Shown: positions 44,647 through 53,741, counted from the stretch's first letter. The stretch is 64,000 nt of DNA from Streptoalloteichus tenebrarius (GCF_024171885.1 NZ_JAMTCP010000001.1:62001-126000); one strand, 5' to 3'. Numbers and translations: made by a program. The notes: generated by a model not told the origin, from the letters alone.

Positions 44647-45522
44647 TCAGGCGGAGGGCGCGGAGATCGTGTGCAGCTTGCCGACCGTCCGCCGGTCAGG
44701 GGCTTCGTCACGCCACCGCGCCAGCAGGTCGCGGGCGACGTCGGCAGGGGCGGCGAGCCACATGGTCCGCGTCCCGGTCGGGACGGTGCGCCGCACGGCG
44801 AGGCTGCCGTGGGAACAACACTCGCAGATGATGTTCATCGCGCTGCCCGCCTCGACGCCCCACTTCCCGGAGGCGAACAGCTTGTGCAGGGCCTCGTGGT
44901 CGCTCGCGTCGGGCGCGGAGACCTCGACGGCCCAGGTGGGCAGCTCGGACCGTTGCCAGACCTCGATCTCGTCGAACACGGGGACCGGGTGGCCGTTGAG
45001 GACCCGTTCCCCGTCGGGGACGCCGTCGTGCAGGATGACGTCGCCGAACCGCCGGTCGCAGGCCATGGGCACGTTGAGCACGACGGCGCGGGTGGGGCAG
45101 ATCCGGCGGCCCCACACGACCTCGCCGGTCGTCGCCGGGTCGAGCCGGATGCAGACCGGGCCGAAGTAGCCCTCCAGGCTGTCCTCGCCCGGATCGATCC
45201 CGTCGATCCCGAAGTCGATCCACGCCTGTCGGGCGGTCGCCCAGTCGCGCAGGGCGGTGGCGGCGATCCCGAGGTTCCAGAAGGCGGGCTCGCCGGTTCC
45301 TGGTTCGACCAGCGCGGCGGCGCGCCTGCCCAGCTCCAGCGCCGAGGGCCAGTCGCGGAGGTTCTTGTGGGCCAGGGCGGCGTTGAACCACCAGGCCGCC
45401 TCGTTCGCGTCCCCCGGGTTCCGTGCGGCGAGGTCGGCGAAGACCCGTCCCGCCCTGGCCCAGTCGCCCGCCTCCCACGCCTGGTCGCCCTCGTTCCACA
45501 ACGCGACGTCCTGCTCGCGCAT
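44647..45522 (-). CDS. TPR-type protein of unknown function
   Basis: A 291-residue cytoplasmic protein. Residues 1-110 form three TPR-like helical pairs (WNEGDQAWEAGDWARAGRVF, NAALAHKNLRDWPSALELG, NLGIAATALRDWATARQAW). A mixed C-terminal domain follows with CxCC-type cysteines near residue 235 (IICECCSHG). ATG follows GGGAGGGGG. The TPR half suggests a protein-binding scaffold; the C-terminal domain is not recognised. Confidence 0.65.
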   Translation of the reverse strand: MREQDVALWNEGDQAWEAGDWARAGRVFADLAARNPGDANEAAWWFNAALAHKNLRDWPSALELGRRAAALVEPGTGEPAFWNLGIAATALRDWATARQAWIDFGIDGIDPGEDSLEGYFGPVCIRLDPATTGEVVWGRRICPTRAVVLNVPMACDRRFGDVILHDGVPDGERVLNGHPVPVFDEIEVWQRSELPTWAVEVSAPDASDHEALHKLFASGKWGVEAGSAMNIICECCSHGSLAVRRTVPTGTRTMWLAAPADVARDLLARWRDEAPDRRTVGKLHTISAPSA

Positions 45523-45604
45523 GTCGTGCCCCCTCCCGGATTTCTGCCGGACGTTAACCCACGCCCGGGAGGCGGCGGCGCGGTGGTGAGGGGCTGGGGG
45601 TGGC

Positions 45605-46393
45605 TCATTTCCGGGTGAACGTGCGGAGGAACATGGCGAGGAAGACGCACGTGAGCAGACTGCTGGCCGCGATGCCCATCGTGAGCAGGAACGTGGTGGA
45701 GTCCGTCAGCCCGGGGGTGTAGATCTCCTCCCGGTAGCCGCCGTGGTCGATGACCTGCCTGCCGTCCTGGTGGTCGTTGATGTGGTTGACGATCAGGACG
45801 ATCGCGAGGACACAGGGAGCGGTCAGGGCCAGCCACACCCAGCGCAACCGGCGGTTGATCCGTTCGCCCACCTGCTCGCAGTGTTGGGCGATCGCGTGTC
45901 CGAGGGCCTCGTGCCCCTCGGTCAGGCCGGTGATGGTGATCCCACGGCCGTCCATCCGCGTGATCCGGGCCTGGTAGTGGCTGCCGAGGGCGACCGCGAG
46001 CGCGGGCGGCCGCGCCCTCGCCCTGATCCGGATCGTGGCCAGGTCGTCCCACTCCCACATCCTGGTGCGTCGCGCGGTGACGTGCACGAGGCCGTGCTCG
46101 CGGAGCTGGAAGTGCTCGTTCTGCCCGCCCCGCAACGCCTTCGTCCCGTAGCTCACCGTGACGAACAGACCGACCAGGGCCAGCATGACGGAGATCCTGG
46201 CGACGCGGGAGGTCCCGGAGCCGGACATGATCCCGCCGTCCTCGACGGCGAGGAGGCCCACCGCGACGATCGTGGCGAGCGCGGTGATCCCCAGGGCGCG
46301 GACCGCGACCCCGAGACGGCGACGGTTGGCGACGCGGTGGACGCTGACGAGCGGACCCAGGTCCTCCGGGGCGCCGGCCGGAATCTCGGCCAT
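45605..46393 (-). CDS. Membrane protein of unknown function
   Basis: A 262-residue protein with four predicted membrane helices: two near the N-terminus (about 31-50 and 68-83) and two near the C-terminus (about 182-203 and 233-255). A soluble middle region (FQLREHGLVHVTARRTRMWEWDDL) resembles the beta-rich PH-like region of some actinobacterial membrane proteins. ATG follows CAGGAGAA. No function can be assigned. Confidence 0.65.
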   Translation of the reverse strand: MAEIPAGAPEDLGPLVSVHRVANRRRLGVAVRALGITALATIVAVGLLAVEDGGIMSGSGTSRVARISVMLALVGLFVTVSYGTKALRGGQNEHFQLREHGLVHVTARRTRMWEWDDLATIRIRARARPPALAVALGSHYQARITRMDGRGITITGLTEGHEALGHAIAQHCEQVGERINRRLRWVWLALTAPCVLAIVLIVNHINDHQDGRQVIDHGGYREEIYTPGLTDSTTFLLTMGIAASSLLTCVFLAMFLRTFTRK

Positions 46394-46548
46394 GGGGTTC
46401 TCCTGCTGTGGCTGGAACCGCGGTCGGGCGGTCCTGCCGTGCGACCTGTGTCAGGAGCGCCGGAGCCGGGTGGTCGGGCGCGTCCGGCGGCGTCCTGCCT
46501 CGGGCGGTGTCGTCGATCCGGCCCGTGGCCTTCGGCGCGGTGGCCGGA

Positions 46549-46576
46549 ACGAGAAAAGGCGCACCACCGGTGCGCC
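46549..46576 (-). terminator. Rho-independent terminator of the small secreted protein gene
   Basis: On the minus strand an 8-bp GC stem (GGCGCACC/GGTGCGCC) is followed by TTTTCTCG, a good intrinsic terminator. The nearest upstream minus-strand gene ends at 46786. Confidence 0.6.
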
Positions 46577-46608
46577 GCGGTGCCCCGGACGAGCCCCAGG
46601 CGAGGCTC

Positions 46609-46660
46609 GGACAAGCTCCGGACAAGCTCCGGACAAGCTCCGGACAAGCTCCGGACAACG
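46609..46660. repeat. 11-bp tandem repeat
   Basis: Four exact copies plus a partial fifth of GGACAAGCTCC run head to tail between the membrane protein and small secreted protein genes. No spacers separate them, so this is not a CRISPR. It is likely prone to copy-number change. Confidence 0.8.
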
Positions 46661-46785
46661 CGGTCACCTGTCCACGGGCCTTCGGCTGGCGCACGGCTGA
46701 CCGTCATGTCGGTCGGGGTGCCGCCGAGGGGGCAGGCCCGGCGGCACAGGGGGACAACGGGAGGAGCTGACCTCCCGGCGATCGA

Positions 46786-46998
46786 TCAGCCGGTCACGTC
46801 ATAGCCGTTGTACACGCCACCGATGCACGTGGCCTTGGTCTTCCAGCCGTTGTCCCAGTAGTTCTCGTACTTCACGGTGCCGCCTCCGTGCCGGCAGTCC
46901 TGCCGGGTCACGGTCGCGGCCTCGGCGGTGGTGGCCGCCGCCAGCGCGATGCCGACGGCCATCAGCGTCGTGCCCGTCAGGGCGAGAGCGCGTCGCAT
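46786..46998 (-). CDS. Small secreted protein with one cysteine pair
   Basis: A 70-residue protein. Residues 1-28 are a signal peptide (RRALALTGTTLMAVGIALAA, cleavage near AEAAT). The mature part is about 42 residues, rich in Gly, Tyr and Trp, with two cysteines (QDCRHGGG and KATCIGG) that could form a single disulfide. ATG 46998 follows GGAGGAAAGCC, better than the upstream in-frame ATG at 47031. No known family; lactococcin-972-like bacteriocins are one comparison, since they share a small secreted Gly/Tyr/Trp-rich form, but the match is weak. Confidence 0.6.
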   Translation of the reverse strand: MRRALALTGTTLMAVGIALAAATTAEAATVTRQDCRHGGGTVKYENYWDNGWKTKATCIGGVYNGYDVTG

Positions 46999-47341
46999 GG
47001 CTTTCCTCCTCCATGTGGATTGGGCGCTCATTACCTACTCGGAGGCGTGGATCACACGGAAGGCGTACATGGGAAATAGGTCCGAAAAGTCGTTCCCTTC
47101 CGGGCGAATGGAGTACTGATCGTTACGCTGATAGGACGCGTGCGCTGCCCCGGACTGCCTCTCGTCGCTGGGTCGTCAGGGAGGGGTGAGTGCCTTTTGT
47201 CCGCATCTGGGTGCCTTCGTCGTCGATCAGATACCGTCCAACGGGACTGCCCACCGGCCGGCCCCGACCCGGGTTCGCCCGGGTCAACGCCCGGTTCGAC
47301 CGGTCGCGCGCCGACCGCCGCCCGACGACGACAGGACCTCC
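46999..47341. other. Divergent intergenic region
   Basis: About 340 bp between the divergent small secreted protein and pentapeptide-repeat genes. In-frame upstream extension of the latter reaches 47186 but is not protein-like. An AT-richer stretch around 47030-47130 probably holds both promoters. Confidence 0.4.
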
Positions 47342-47959
47342 GTGGCTGAACGCAGGAACGGTGTGCCCCCGCCACCGACGGACACGACCGTGCTCGACCG
47401 CGACTGGGACCGCGCGGAGCTGACCGCCGAGGACCACTTCGCGCGCACGGAGTTCCTCGACGTGGACATGATGGAACTGACCAGCCGGGGCGCCACCTTC
47501 ACCGAGTGCACGTTCCGGAGCGTCGAGTTCAACGCGTCGGTCCACCAGGAGTCGGCGTTCGTCAACTGCACCTTCACGGCGTGCAAGTTCTTCGACGCGA
47601 CCTTCGTCGACTGCAAGCTGGTGGGCAGCATGTTCGACCGCTGCACCCACGACCTGATGAAGGTCTCGGGCGGGGACTGGTCGCTGGTCGGCCTTCCCGG
47701 CGCCGACCTCCGGCGAGCGTCGTTCACCCGCGTGCGGATGCGCGAGGTGGACTTCGCCGGGACCCGCTGCCAGGGCGCGACGTTCGTCGGCGTCGACCTC
47801 GCCGACGCGTGGCTGCACGGCGCCGACTTCTCCGGAGCGGACCTGCGGGGCAGCGACCTGTCCGCGATGGACCCGCTCACCGTCAACCTCAGGGGCGCCA
47901 CCATCGAACCGGACCAGGCTTTCGTCCTGGTCACGGCGCTGGGGCTGCGCATCCGCTGA
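47342..47959 (+). CDS. Pentapeptide-repeat protein
   Basis: A 205-residue protein largely built of A(D/N)LxX-type pentapeptide repeats: ATFTECTFRSVEFNASV, AFVNCTFTACKFFDATF, then ADLRRASF and ADFSGADLRGSDL. Such repeats form a right-handed square beta-helix that can mimic DNA; Qnr and MfpA members protect gyrase from quinolones or toxins. GTG 47342 follows AGGACC. A protective role is possible but not shown, and many pentapeptide proteins have other roles. Confidence 0.75.
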   Translation: MAERRNGVPPPPTDTTVLDRDWDRAELTAEDHFARTEFLDVDMMELTSRGATFTECTFRSVEFNASVHQESAFVNCTFTACKFFDATFVDCKLVGSMFDRCTHDLMKVSGGDWSLVGLPGADLRRASFTRVRMREVDFAGTRCQGATFVGVDLADAWLHGADFSGADLRGSDLSAMDPLTVNLRGATIEPDQAFVLVTALGLRIR

Positions 47960-47979
47960 CCCGCCACGCGAACCACAGT

Positions 47980-48002
47980 GGACGCTCCACAGTGGAGTGT
48001 CC
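47980..48002 (+). terminator. Hairpin after the pentapeptide-repeat gene
   Basis: A 10-bp stem with one G-T pair (GGACGCTCCAC, AG, TGGAGTGTCC) begins 20 bp after the stop codon. Confidence 0.5.
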
Positions 48003-48236
48003 ATGTCGGGCACCTCCGTTCGCGGGTCGTGGGACGACAGGCGGTTCCCGTCCTCCGCCTTTCGTCGCCGGAGGGTGGAGGGGAGGGGGCCTGGCGCTGA
48101 CGGGTGGAGGCCGACCCGACGTGGGTCATGCGAGTGGGCAACACCGGGCCGACGGCTCTGGCGTGTCGCCGGGAACAGGGAGACCATCAACCCCAGCTCG
48201 TCGTCTTCCGACGTGTCGAGTCGAGGGGAGCCCGGG

Positions 48237-48992
48237 GTGCGTGAGGTCGCGAGGAACGTCTTCCGCGTGCGAGGGACCGACGTCAACTGCGTGCTCGTGC
48301 GCGAGGGCACGGAGCTGACCCTGATCGACGGCGGCTGGGTGGGCGACGTGCCCGCCCTGGAGAAGGCGATCCGCGCGCTCGGCCGCCGCCCCGAGGACGT
48401 CCGCGCGATCCTGCTGACCCACGCGCACCTCGACCACATGGGCGCGCTGAACCACTTCCACGAGCGGTACGGCGTCCCCGTCTACATGGACCCGGACGAG
48501 GTCGCGCACGCCCGCCGGGAGTACGTGGAACAGGCCACCCCGCTCGACATCCTCCTGCGCGCGTGGCGGCCGTCCGTCCTCGCCTGGAGCGCGCGCATCA
48601 GCCGGGCGGGGGCGCTGCGGCGCCTCGCCGTCCCGCACGCGCGGCCGTTCCCGGACGACGGCCCGCTGGACCTGCCCGGCCGGCCGGTTCCCGTGGCCTG
48701 CCACGGCCACACGTCGGGGCACAGCGCGTACCACCTGCCGGGGGCCGGGGTCGTCGTCACGGGCGACGCGCTGGTCACCGGCCATCCGACCTCGCGGTTC
48801 GTCGGTCCACACCTGCTCCCGTCCTTCTTCTCCCATTCGACGGGCGCCTCGGTGGCGGCGTTGGACGCGCTCGGCGCGCTCGACGCCGGCGTCCTCGTCC
48901 CCGGGCACGGTGATCCGTGGTACGGCCCGCTCGCGTCGGCGGTGGCCATGGCGCTGGACCGGGTAACCGAGACGGCGCGACCAGCCCGCTGA
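48237..48992 (+). CDS. MBL-fold metallo-hydrolase (glyoxalase II-like)
   Basis: A 251-residue metallo-beta-lactamase-fold hydrolase with an intact dinuclear site: LLTHAHLDHMGAL (HxHxDH), CHGHTSGHS, VVTGDALVTG and LVPGHGDPW. GTG 48237 follows CGAGGGGAGCCC; the frame is open to 47997, but those residues are low-complexity. The family covers glyoxalase II, lactonases and related hydrolases, so only general hydrolase function is assigned. Unlike the two MBL proteins at 28766 and 40499 its metal motif is canonical. Confidence 0.8.
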   Translation: MREVARNVFRVRGTDVNCVLVREGTELTLIDGGWVGDVPALEKAIRALGRRPEDVRAILLTHAHLDHMGALNHFHERYGVPVYMDPDEVAHARREYVEQATPLDILLRAWRPSVLAWSARISRAGALRRLAVPHARPFPDDGPLDLPGRPVPVACHGHTSGHSAYHLPGAGVVVTGDALVTGHPTSRFVGPHLLPSFFSHSTGASVAALDALGALDAGVLVPGHGDPWYGPLASAVAMALDRVTETARPAR

Positions 48993-49158
48993 GCGCGCAC
49001 GCACGGTGCGTCTCCGGGATTTCCCCGGCCCTGGGGGTCGCCGCCGACGCCGCGAGCGCATGACTCAGGAGTGATGTCAGGCGCGAGGACGAACACCCGT
49101 CGGGGGTCTCTCCCCGCGGACGTTCGCTCGTGAGGGCAACGGGACATGATGGCTGTCC

Positions 49159-49221
49159 GTGACCGACGATGGCGCAGTGTCGATCAAAGATGTGGCGGCG
49201 CAACTCGACATCACTGGGTAG
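49159..49221 (+). pseudogene. Fragment resembling a LacI-type regulator N-terminus
   Basis: Reading from a GTG at 49159 gives VTDDGAVSIKDVAAQLDITG and then a stop. The IKDVAAQLDIT segment matches the start of the LacI/GalR helix-turn-helix (usually IKDVAxxAGVS). The DNA-binding helix and all later domains are missing, so it would be a remnant. It is short enough that chance resemblance is possible. Confidence 0.35.
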
Positions 49222-49318
49222 GCGGGTCTGCCCTGATCGGTCCCGCGGCGGGCGCGACGAGTCCGCAAGGGGGACCTGTCGCGCTCGTCTGAGGGGCGCG
49301 CCGGTCTCGCTCCCCGTG

Positions 49319-49441
49319 ATGCCCGAACAGTTCGGGGAGCTACGTCGGGAACTGCCGCCCCCGGTCGAGTCGGGGGTCGGACAGAAGACGCACGGGCGGT
49401 GGATCGACCCGGGCGGCAGGGTCCGCCGCGAGGTGAGTGGG
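49319..49441 (+). pseudogene. Remnant resembling an SCP1.201-like deaminase toxin domain
   Basis: From an ATG at 49319 the frame reads MPEQFGELRRELPPPV, then GQKTHGRWIDPGGRVRREVS and G. This strongly resembles the entry strand of SCP1.201-type (DddA-like) cytidine deaminase toxins of actinobacteria, in which LPPPV...GxKTHGRW precedes an SG turn. The catalytic HxE and PCxxC motifs are absent, and the sequence then degenerates towards the convergent peptidase gene. Likely a truncated toxin or cassette. The match is from memory of the family, not a search. Confidence 0.45.
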
Positions 49442-49513
49442 ACGCCGAGAATCGGCGTGCGGGTCGTCAGAGTTCTGACAGGCCACCCACTTCGTGGCGC
49501 TCCGGTGGTGGGG

Positions 49514-52171
49514 TCACTTCGGGATCGTGAGTGCCCTGGCCAGGTCGAGGACGAGCTGGTCGAGGTGTTCGTCGGCCGTCAGGGCGGACCCGGCCGCGTC
49601 GTTCCACCGGCCCGTCCCGCACTGCCCGCCGGCCCGGTTCGCGGCTTGGAGCGCGGCGTGCCACGTCCGTTGCGCGGTGTCGTCCGGCGCGCGGGCGAAC
49701 GCCATGGCCTGACGAGTGGCGGTGCCCATGGCGGAGCAGGTGTTCTCGCTCGGCGAGGAGATGAACGCGCGCACGGTGTTTCTCACCTGGTCCATGTGCG
49801 TCTTCCCGCCGCCCGTGTACCAGACCGCCACGAAGTACGCCGCCTCGAAAGGACTGCTGGGTCGCGGCAGCTTCGTTGTCGGAGTGGGTTGGGTCATCAC
49901 GGCCGGTGGCGCGTTGTCCTCCGCGTCCAGGTGTTTCGCGGAAGCGACCCCTGCTGCCATCGCGAGGGTCCCGGCGAGAAGGGGCAATGCGGCTCGGTGC
50001 CGCGTTCGATTCTGTTCCTGTTCCGGGGTGATCGACGGCTGGCGGACCGCCCGGAGCGCCATGCCGAGTAGTGCGCCAAGCGTGCCCGTCATTGGGACCG
50101 CGATCGCGAGAAGCCCCAGATGGGCCGCGAGGAAGAGCCATCCCGGCGGCCGGAGGCACACCGCGTCGGGAAGCCCGTCGCCCGGCAGACAACCGCACAC
50201 CGTCACACTCAGCACGATCAGCACGAGAGCGGGCGCGATCGTCGCGTACGCGGCCATCAACGCCGTCGACGGAGCGGATCTCCCCGCCAGGGCCGCCGCC
50301 ACCACCTGCGCCAGCACCGCGAACGCGAGCAGGAACGCCCACCACGCCGACCGCACCGCCTCCGGGCTCACGGCCGAAGAAGCAGTGGGCGGGAACATCC
50401 GGAGGATGACGGTCAGCACGAACCCGACCAGCCCGGAGACCCCGCCGACGAGCAGACCGACACGTGCCGAGCGGCGCCTCGGGATTCGTGCTCCCAGCAA
50501 CGGAAGCAGCCACAACACGACGACCGACGCCTGAGCCAACGCGCTCTTGCTCTGGACATTCGCCAGGGCGCTGTCCGTCATCAGGGCCGCGATCGTTTCG
50601 ACGCTCCCGAAAACCGCGCCCGACGACGCGATCGTCTGGCGGTCCATCCAGTTGGTCAGGCCGAACAGGGTGGGCCACCCGCGGAGGAACATCCACGACG
50701 CCCAGCAGTAGAGCACCAGCGCGCCGGCGGCCGTGACCACGACGACGGCGACCGGATGCACTCCGCCGTCCTCACGCAGCCAGTTCCGCGCGCAGCACAC
50801 CATCCACGCTCCGACGGCGGCGACCACGACGACGAACACCGCACTGCCGACCAACGCGGTCGCACTGCTGAGGACGAACGGGTCCCGGTTGAGTTCGGCC
50901 TCGCGTCCGAGCACGACGCCGACCGCGAGGGCGGTCCCGGGAAGGACGTGGGCGACGAGCCGACCGCGACCCCGGCGCGCGAACAGCGCCGCCTGCCAGA
51001 CGACCAGACCGAGCGCGCCGGCCAGCAGCGCCGAGACGACGATCCGGGGGAGGGTGTCCACCAGCCGGGCCCGCGTGGTGATCAGGATCCACGTCGCCTG
51101 GTCCCCGTGCCCGACGACCAGGCCGATCACGACCCCGGTCGCCGCCAGCGCGCCGAACCGGGGCCGCGCCCACCAGACCGGGTCCTCGACGACCCGTCGG
51201 CGCACCGACGCCGGCGGGTGGTGCGAGATCCACCGCCGCCACCACGGGTCGCGCGTCGCTCCACTGTGGACTGTCATGCCCTCGGGGCCGGCCCGCAGGT
51301 CGGCCTCCAGCTCCCTGGCGCGGAGGATGGCGTTGCGGCTCAGGTAGACCAGCGCGGCCAGCAGGGCCAACCGCAGGGAGATCCACCAGACGTCGGGGTC
51401 GGCGAGCCGGTCGAGCGAGGGACGGCCGACGGTCAGGTCCTCGGAGACCTCGATCCCGGACAGCGCGACCGCGAACGGCAGCGCCGCCGTGACCAGGAAC
51501 GCCCGCCACACCGCGATGGTCCAGCCCGTGATCGCGACGTCCCTGTTGCGCACGTGCGCCAGCTCGTGCCGCACGATCGCGCGGAAGGCCGCCCGGTCAC
51601 GGCCGTGCAGGGCGAGGAGACCACCGCTGAGGCACACGAGCGGCCGACGCCCACGACCGAACACGAATCCGGTGCGCCGCCCGTGGAACGGGTCGATCAG
51701 GAACACGGGTGGGCGGCGGCCGAGACCCGAGCGCGCCGTGAGGTCCGCGAGTTCGGCGCGGATGACGTCGAACTCCGGCGCTCCGGGCAACGGAACCAGC
51801 CGACGTCGCCAGATGATCCAGACCGGGCGCAGCCAGTACAACGCCGTCGCGAGCAGCAGCAGCGAGCCGACGCCCGTCGCGACGTACCCGCTGATGCGCA
51901 GGGTGATGGGGCGGACGCACTCGCGAAACCCCGCGTCAGCGACGGCGGCTTCGGCGTAGGTCGCGTAGCCGTCGAGCCCGGTCGAGGCGGGTGGGGCGTT
52001 GAGGATCTCGCAGCGGGTGATCTCGTCGGCGAAGCGCGCCGCCGGGGGAGAGGCCGTGCTGTGCGCGAGCGCCGCCGTGGCGAGGGCGAGCAGCAGGAGG
52101 ACGAGGAAGCGGAGGGTGGTGCCGGTGGGCAGCCGCAGCAGGTGCTCCGCCGGGTCGCCGCCCGCCCGCAT
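49514..52171 (-). CDS. Membrane-embedded M48-type metallopeptidase
   Basis: An 885-residue protein with an N-terminal helix pair, a zinc peptidase domain and about ten further membrane helices. The zinc motif is HELAH at 202-206 in IVRHELAHVRNRD, with a likely third ligand in ARELEADLRAG near residue 300. A preceding VFLIDPFHGRRTGFVFG is typical of M48/HtpX-like folds. A soluble alpha-helical C-terminal region of about 130 residues is unusually added. It begins 6 bp after the small gene at 52178 and the two form an operon. HtpX-like peptidases act in membrane protein quality control; the long C-terminal part suggests a sensing or regulatory version. Confidence 0.75.
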   Translation of the reverse strand: MRAGGDPAEHLLRLPTGTTLRFLVLLLLALATAALAHSTASPPAARFADEITRCEILNAPPASTGLDGYATYAEAAVADAGFRECVRPITLRISGYVATGVGSLLLLATALYWLRPVWIIWRRRLVPLPGAPEFDVIRAELADLTARSGLGRRPPVFLIDPFHGRRTGFVFGRGRRPLVCLSGGLLALHGRDRAAFRAIVRHELAHVRNRDVAITGWTIAVWRAFLVTAALPFAVALSGIEVSEDLTVGRPSLDRLADPDVWWISLRLALLAALVYLSRNAILRARELEADLRAGPEGMTVHSGATRDPWWRRWISHHPPASVRRRVVEDPVWWARPRFGALAATGVVIGLVVGHGDQATWILITTRARLVDTLPRIVVSALLAGALGLVVWQAALFARRGRGRLVAHVLPGTALAVGVVLGREAELNRDPFVLSSATALVGSAVFVVVVAAVGAWMVCCARNWLREDGGVHPVAVVVVTAAGALVLYCWASWMFLRGWPTLFGLTNWMDRQTIASSGAVFGSVETIAALMTDSALANVQSKSALAQASVVVLWLLPLLGARIPRRRSARVGLLVGGVSGLVGFVLTVILRMFPPTASSAVSPEAVRSAWWAFLLAFAVLAQVVAAALAGRSAPSTALMAAYATIAPALVLIVLSVTVCGCLPGDGLPDAVCLRPPGWLFLAAHLGLLAIAVPMTGTLGALLGMALRAVRQPSITPEQEQNRTRHRAALPLLAGTLAMAAGVASAKHLDAEDNAPPAVMTQPTPTTKLPRPSSPFEAAYFVAVWYTGGGKTHMDQVRNTVRAFISSPSENTCSAMGTATRQAMAFARAPDDTAQRTWHAALQAANRAGGQCGTGRWNDAAGSALTADEHLDQLVLDLARALTIPK

Positions 52172-52177
52172 CGGGGA

Positions 52178-52642
52178 CTACTCGTCCCGCTTGAACGCCG
52201 ACAGCAGGGCGGTGACGACCTCGTCGACGCGCTCCGGCTCGACACCGAGTTCCCTGGCCCGTCGTTCGAGGACGACCCTGAGTTCGGCCTCCTGCGCGGG
52301 CGACAGCTCCGGCAGCTCGGCGACCTCCTCCCGTGGCGGCTCGGCGGACCGCCGGCGTCGCCACCGCCGGAAGGCCGAGAGTCCGCGCGCGGCCACCGAC
52401 CTGCCCGCCTCGCCGGCCAGGTGGTGCACCGTGCTGGTGGCCAGCGCCAACGCCACCGGGCCGACGAGCGTGACGACCTCGCCGAGCCCGAACCCGAGGA
52501 CGTCCTCCCGGTTGCGGGCGCTCCGGCGACCCGAGAAGTACGCCTCGCAGGTCGCCGCGAAGAACGGGAGCTCCTCGGGCGCCACCTTCTCCACGACGGC
52601 GCGCGCGAGCGTTTTCACCTGGCCGGTCACCACGTCGTCCAT
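52178..52642 (-). CDS. Hypothetical protein cotranscribed with the M48 peptidase
   Basis: A 154-residue protein. An N-terminal helical region (VKTLARAVVEKVAPEELPFF) is followed by a hydrophobic stretch (VVTLVGPVALALATSTVHHL) that may be membrane-associated, a basic linker (RRWRRRR) and an acidic coiled-coil-like C-terminus (EAELRVVLERRARELGV). ATG 52642. It sits 6 bp upstream of the peptidase start, so it is likely a partner. I recognise no family. Confidence 0.6.
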   Translation of the reverse strand: MDDVVTGQVKTLARAVVEKVAPEELPFFAATCEAYFSGRRSARNREDVLGFGLGEVVTLVGPVALALATSTVHHLAGEAGRSVAARGLSAFRRWRRRRSAEPPREEVAELPELSPAQEAELRVVLERRARELGVEPERVDEVVTALLSAFKRDE

Positions 52643-52997
52643 CGCGTGCCCCCCTCGGTGATCACCTCGCCAGGCTACTGAGCCGGGCCGACGGGAACAC
52701 CGCCAACAGCCGAAAACGGACACCCGTCGACCGTCGGAGACTCCGGACGGCGTAGTCCCGGCGCCGGCTCGGCTCTGCTGCCCCGTTCGGAGGCGGGATC
52801 GCCATTCGGGTGTCACCCGATCGCAGCTTGGCGGGGGTCCGCCAGCCGGCCGATGATTCCCGGCACGACGTCCGAGACGCCGTCGACGGAGCCCGGGGTG
52901 GGTGGTCCGTCGGGCGGGGACCAGCTCGGCGTTCCGGGACTCGTCGTGCGTGCCGGCGCTGGCGACGCGCCGTCGCTCCCATCTCCGAGGAGGGTTC
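52643..52997. other. Divergent intergenic region
   Basis: 355 bp between the hypothetical/M48 operon and the glycine-rich secreted protein gene. No RNA gene or repeat was found. Confidence 0.4.
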
Positions 52998-53741
52998 ATG
53001 TCCCTGTTCCACTCGTCCAACCGTTCCCGTTCGCGAACGGGGCTCGTCGTGGGCGCGGCGCTCGCCGGCCTGCTGCTGCCCCTCGCGGTCGCGTCACCCG
53101 CCCACGCGGCCACGACCCAGGTGTTCGCGACCCCGGGCGCCGTCAAGTTCACCGTTCCCGCCGGCATCACCCTGGTCACCGTGCACGTCGTCGGGGCGGG
53201 CGGCGGAGGAGGCGGCAGCGGGTGGGGGACGTTCCCCGTGCCCGGCCCCGCCGGTGGTGGCGGCGGGGGCGGAGCGAACGCGACCTGCACCCTGATCGTC
53301 GCGCCCGGCAACGTCCTGAACATCACCGTCGGGGCGGGCGGGGAGAAGGGCGTCGCGCGGGTGGACGACCGGCCGTCCACGGCCGGGAAGATGGGTAGCT
53401 CGTCCAGCATCACCATCGGGACCACCAACAAGGCCTCCGCGAGCGGGGGCAACGGCGGAGGCGGCTCGCTGGGCAACGTGGCGGGCGGGGCCGGGGGCAC
53501 CGGCGGGACGTCGCGGAGCTGCGCGGGCGGCGCGGTGACCACGAACCCCGGGCTCGACGGCACCAAGGGCGGGGACGGTGTGTTCAACGGCAGCGGAGGC
53601 ACCGGCGGCGCGGCCGGTGCCACGGTGCCGGCGGAATGCCCCGCCAACTCCGGTCGGGGCGGGAACGGCGCCAACGGCGGCGTCTTCTCCGGCTACGACG
53701 GCGACACCGGCTTCAACGGCTGCGTCGTCCTCCGCTACTGA
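52998..53741 (+). CDS. Glycine-rich secreted protein
   Basis: A 247-residue secreted protein. The signal peptide covers residues 1-37 (TGLVVGAALAGLLLPLAV, ending AHA). The mature part is a glycine-rich repeat protein with GAGGGGGGSGWG, GGGGGGG and GAGGTGGT runs and about five cysteines. Such sequences resemble glycine-rich adhesin-like or hyphal-surface proteins. ATG follows CGAGGAGGGTTC. No enzymatic motif is seen. Confidence 0.7.
   Translation: MSLFHSSNRSRSRTGLVVGAALAGLLLPLAVASPAHAATTQVFATPGAVKFTVPAGITLVTVHVVGAGGGGGGSGWGTFPVPGPAGGGGGGGANATCTLIVAPGNVLNITVGAGGEKGVARVDDRPSTAGKMGSSSSITIGTTNKASASGGNGGGGSLGNVAGGAGGTGGTSRSCAGGAVTTNPGLDGTKGGDGVFNGSGGTGGAAGATVPAECPANSGRGGNGANGGVFSGYDGDTGFNGCVVLRY

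Noticed and set aside
46609-46660. Possible second CRISPR array
   Set aside because: The 11-bp units are contiguous with no spacers, so it is a simple tandem repeat.
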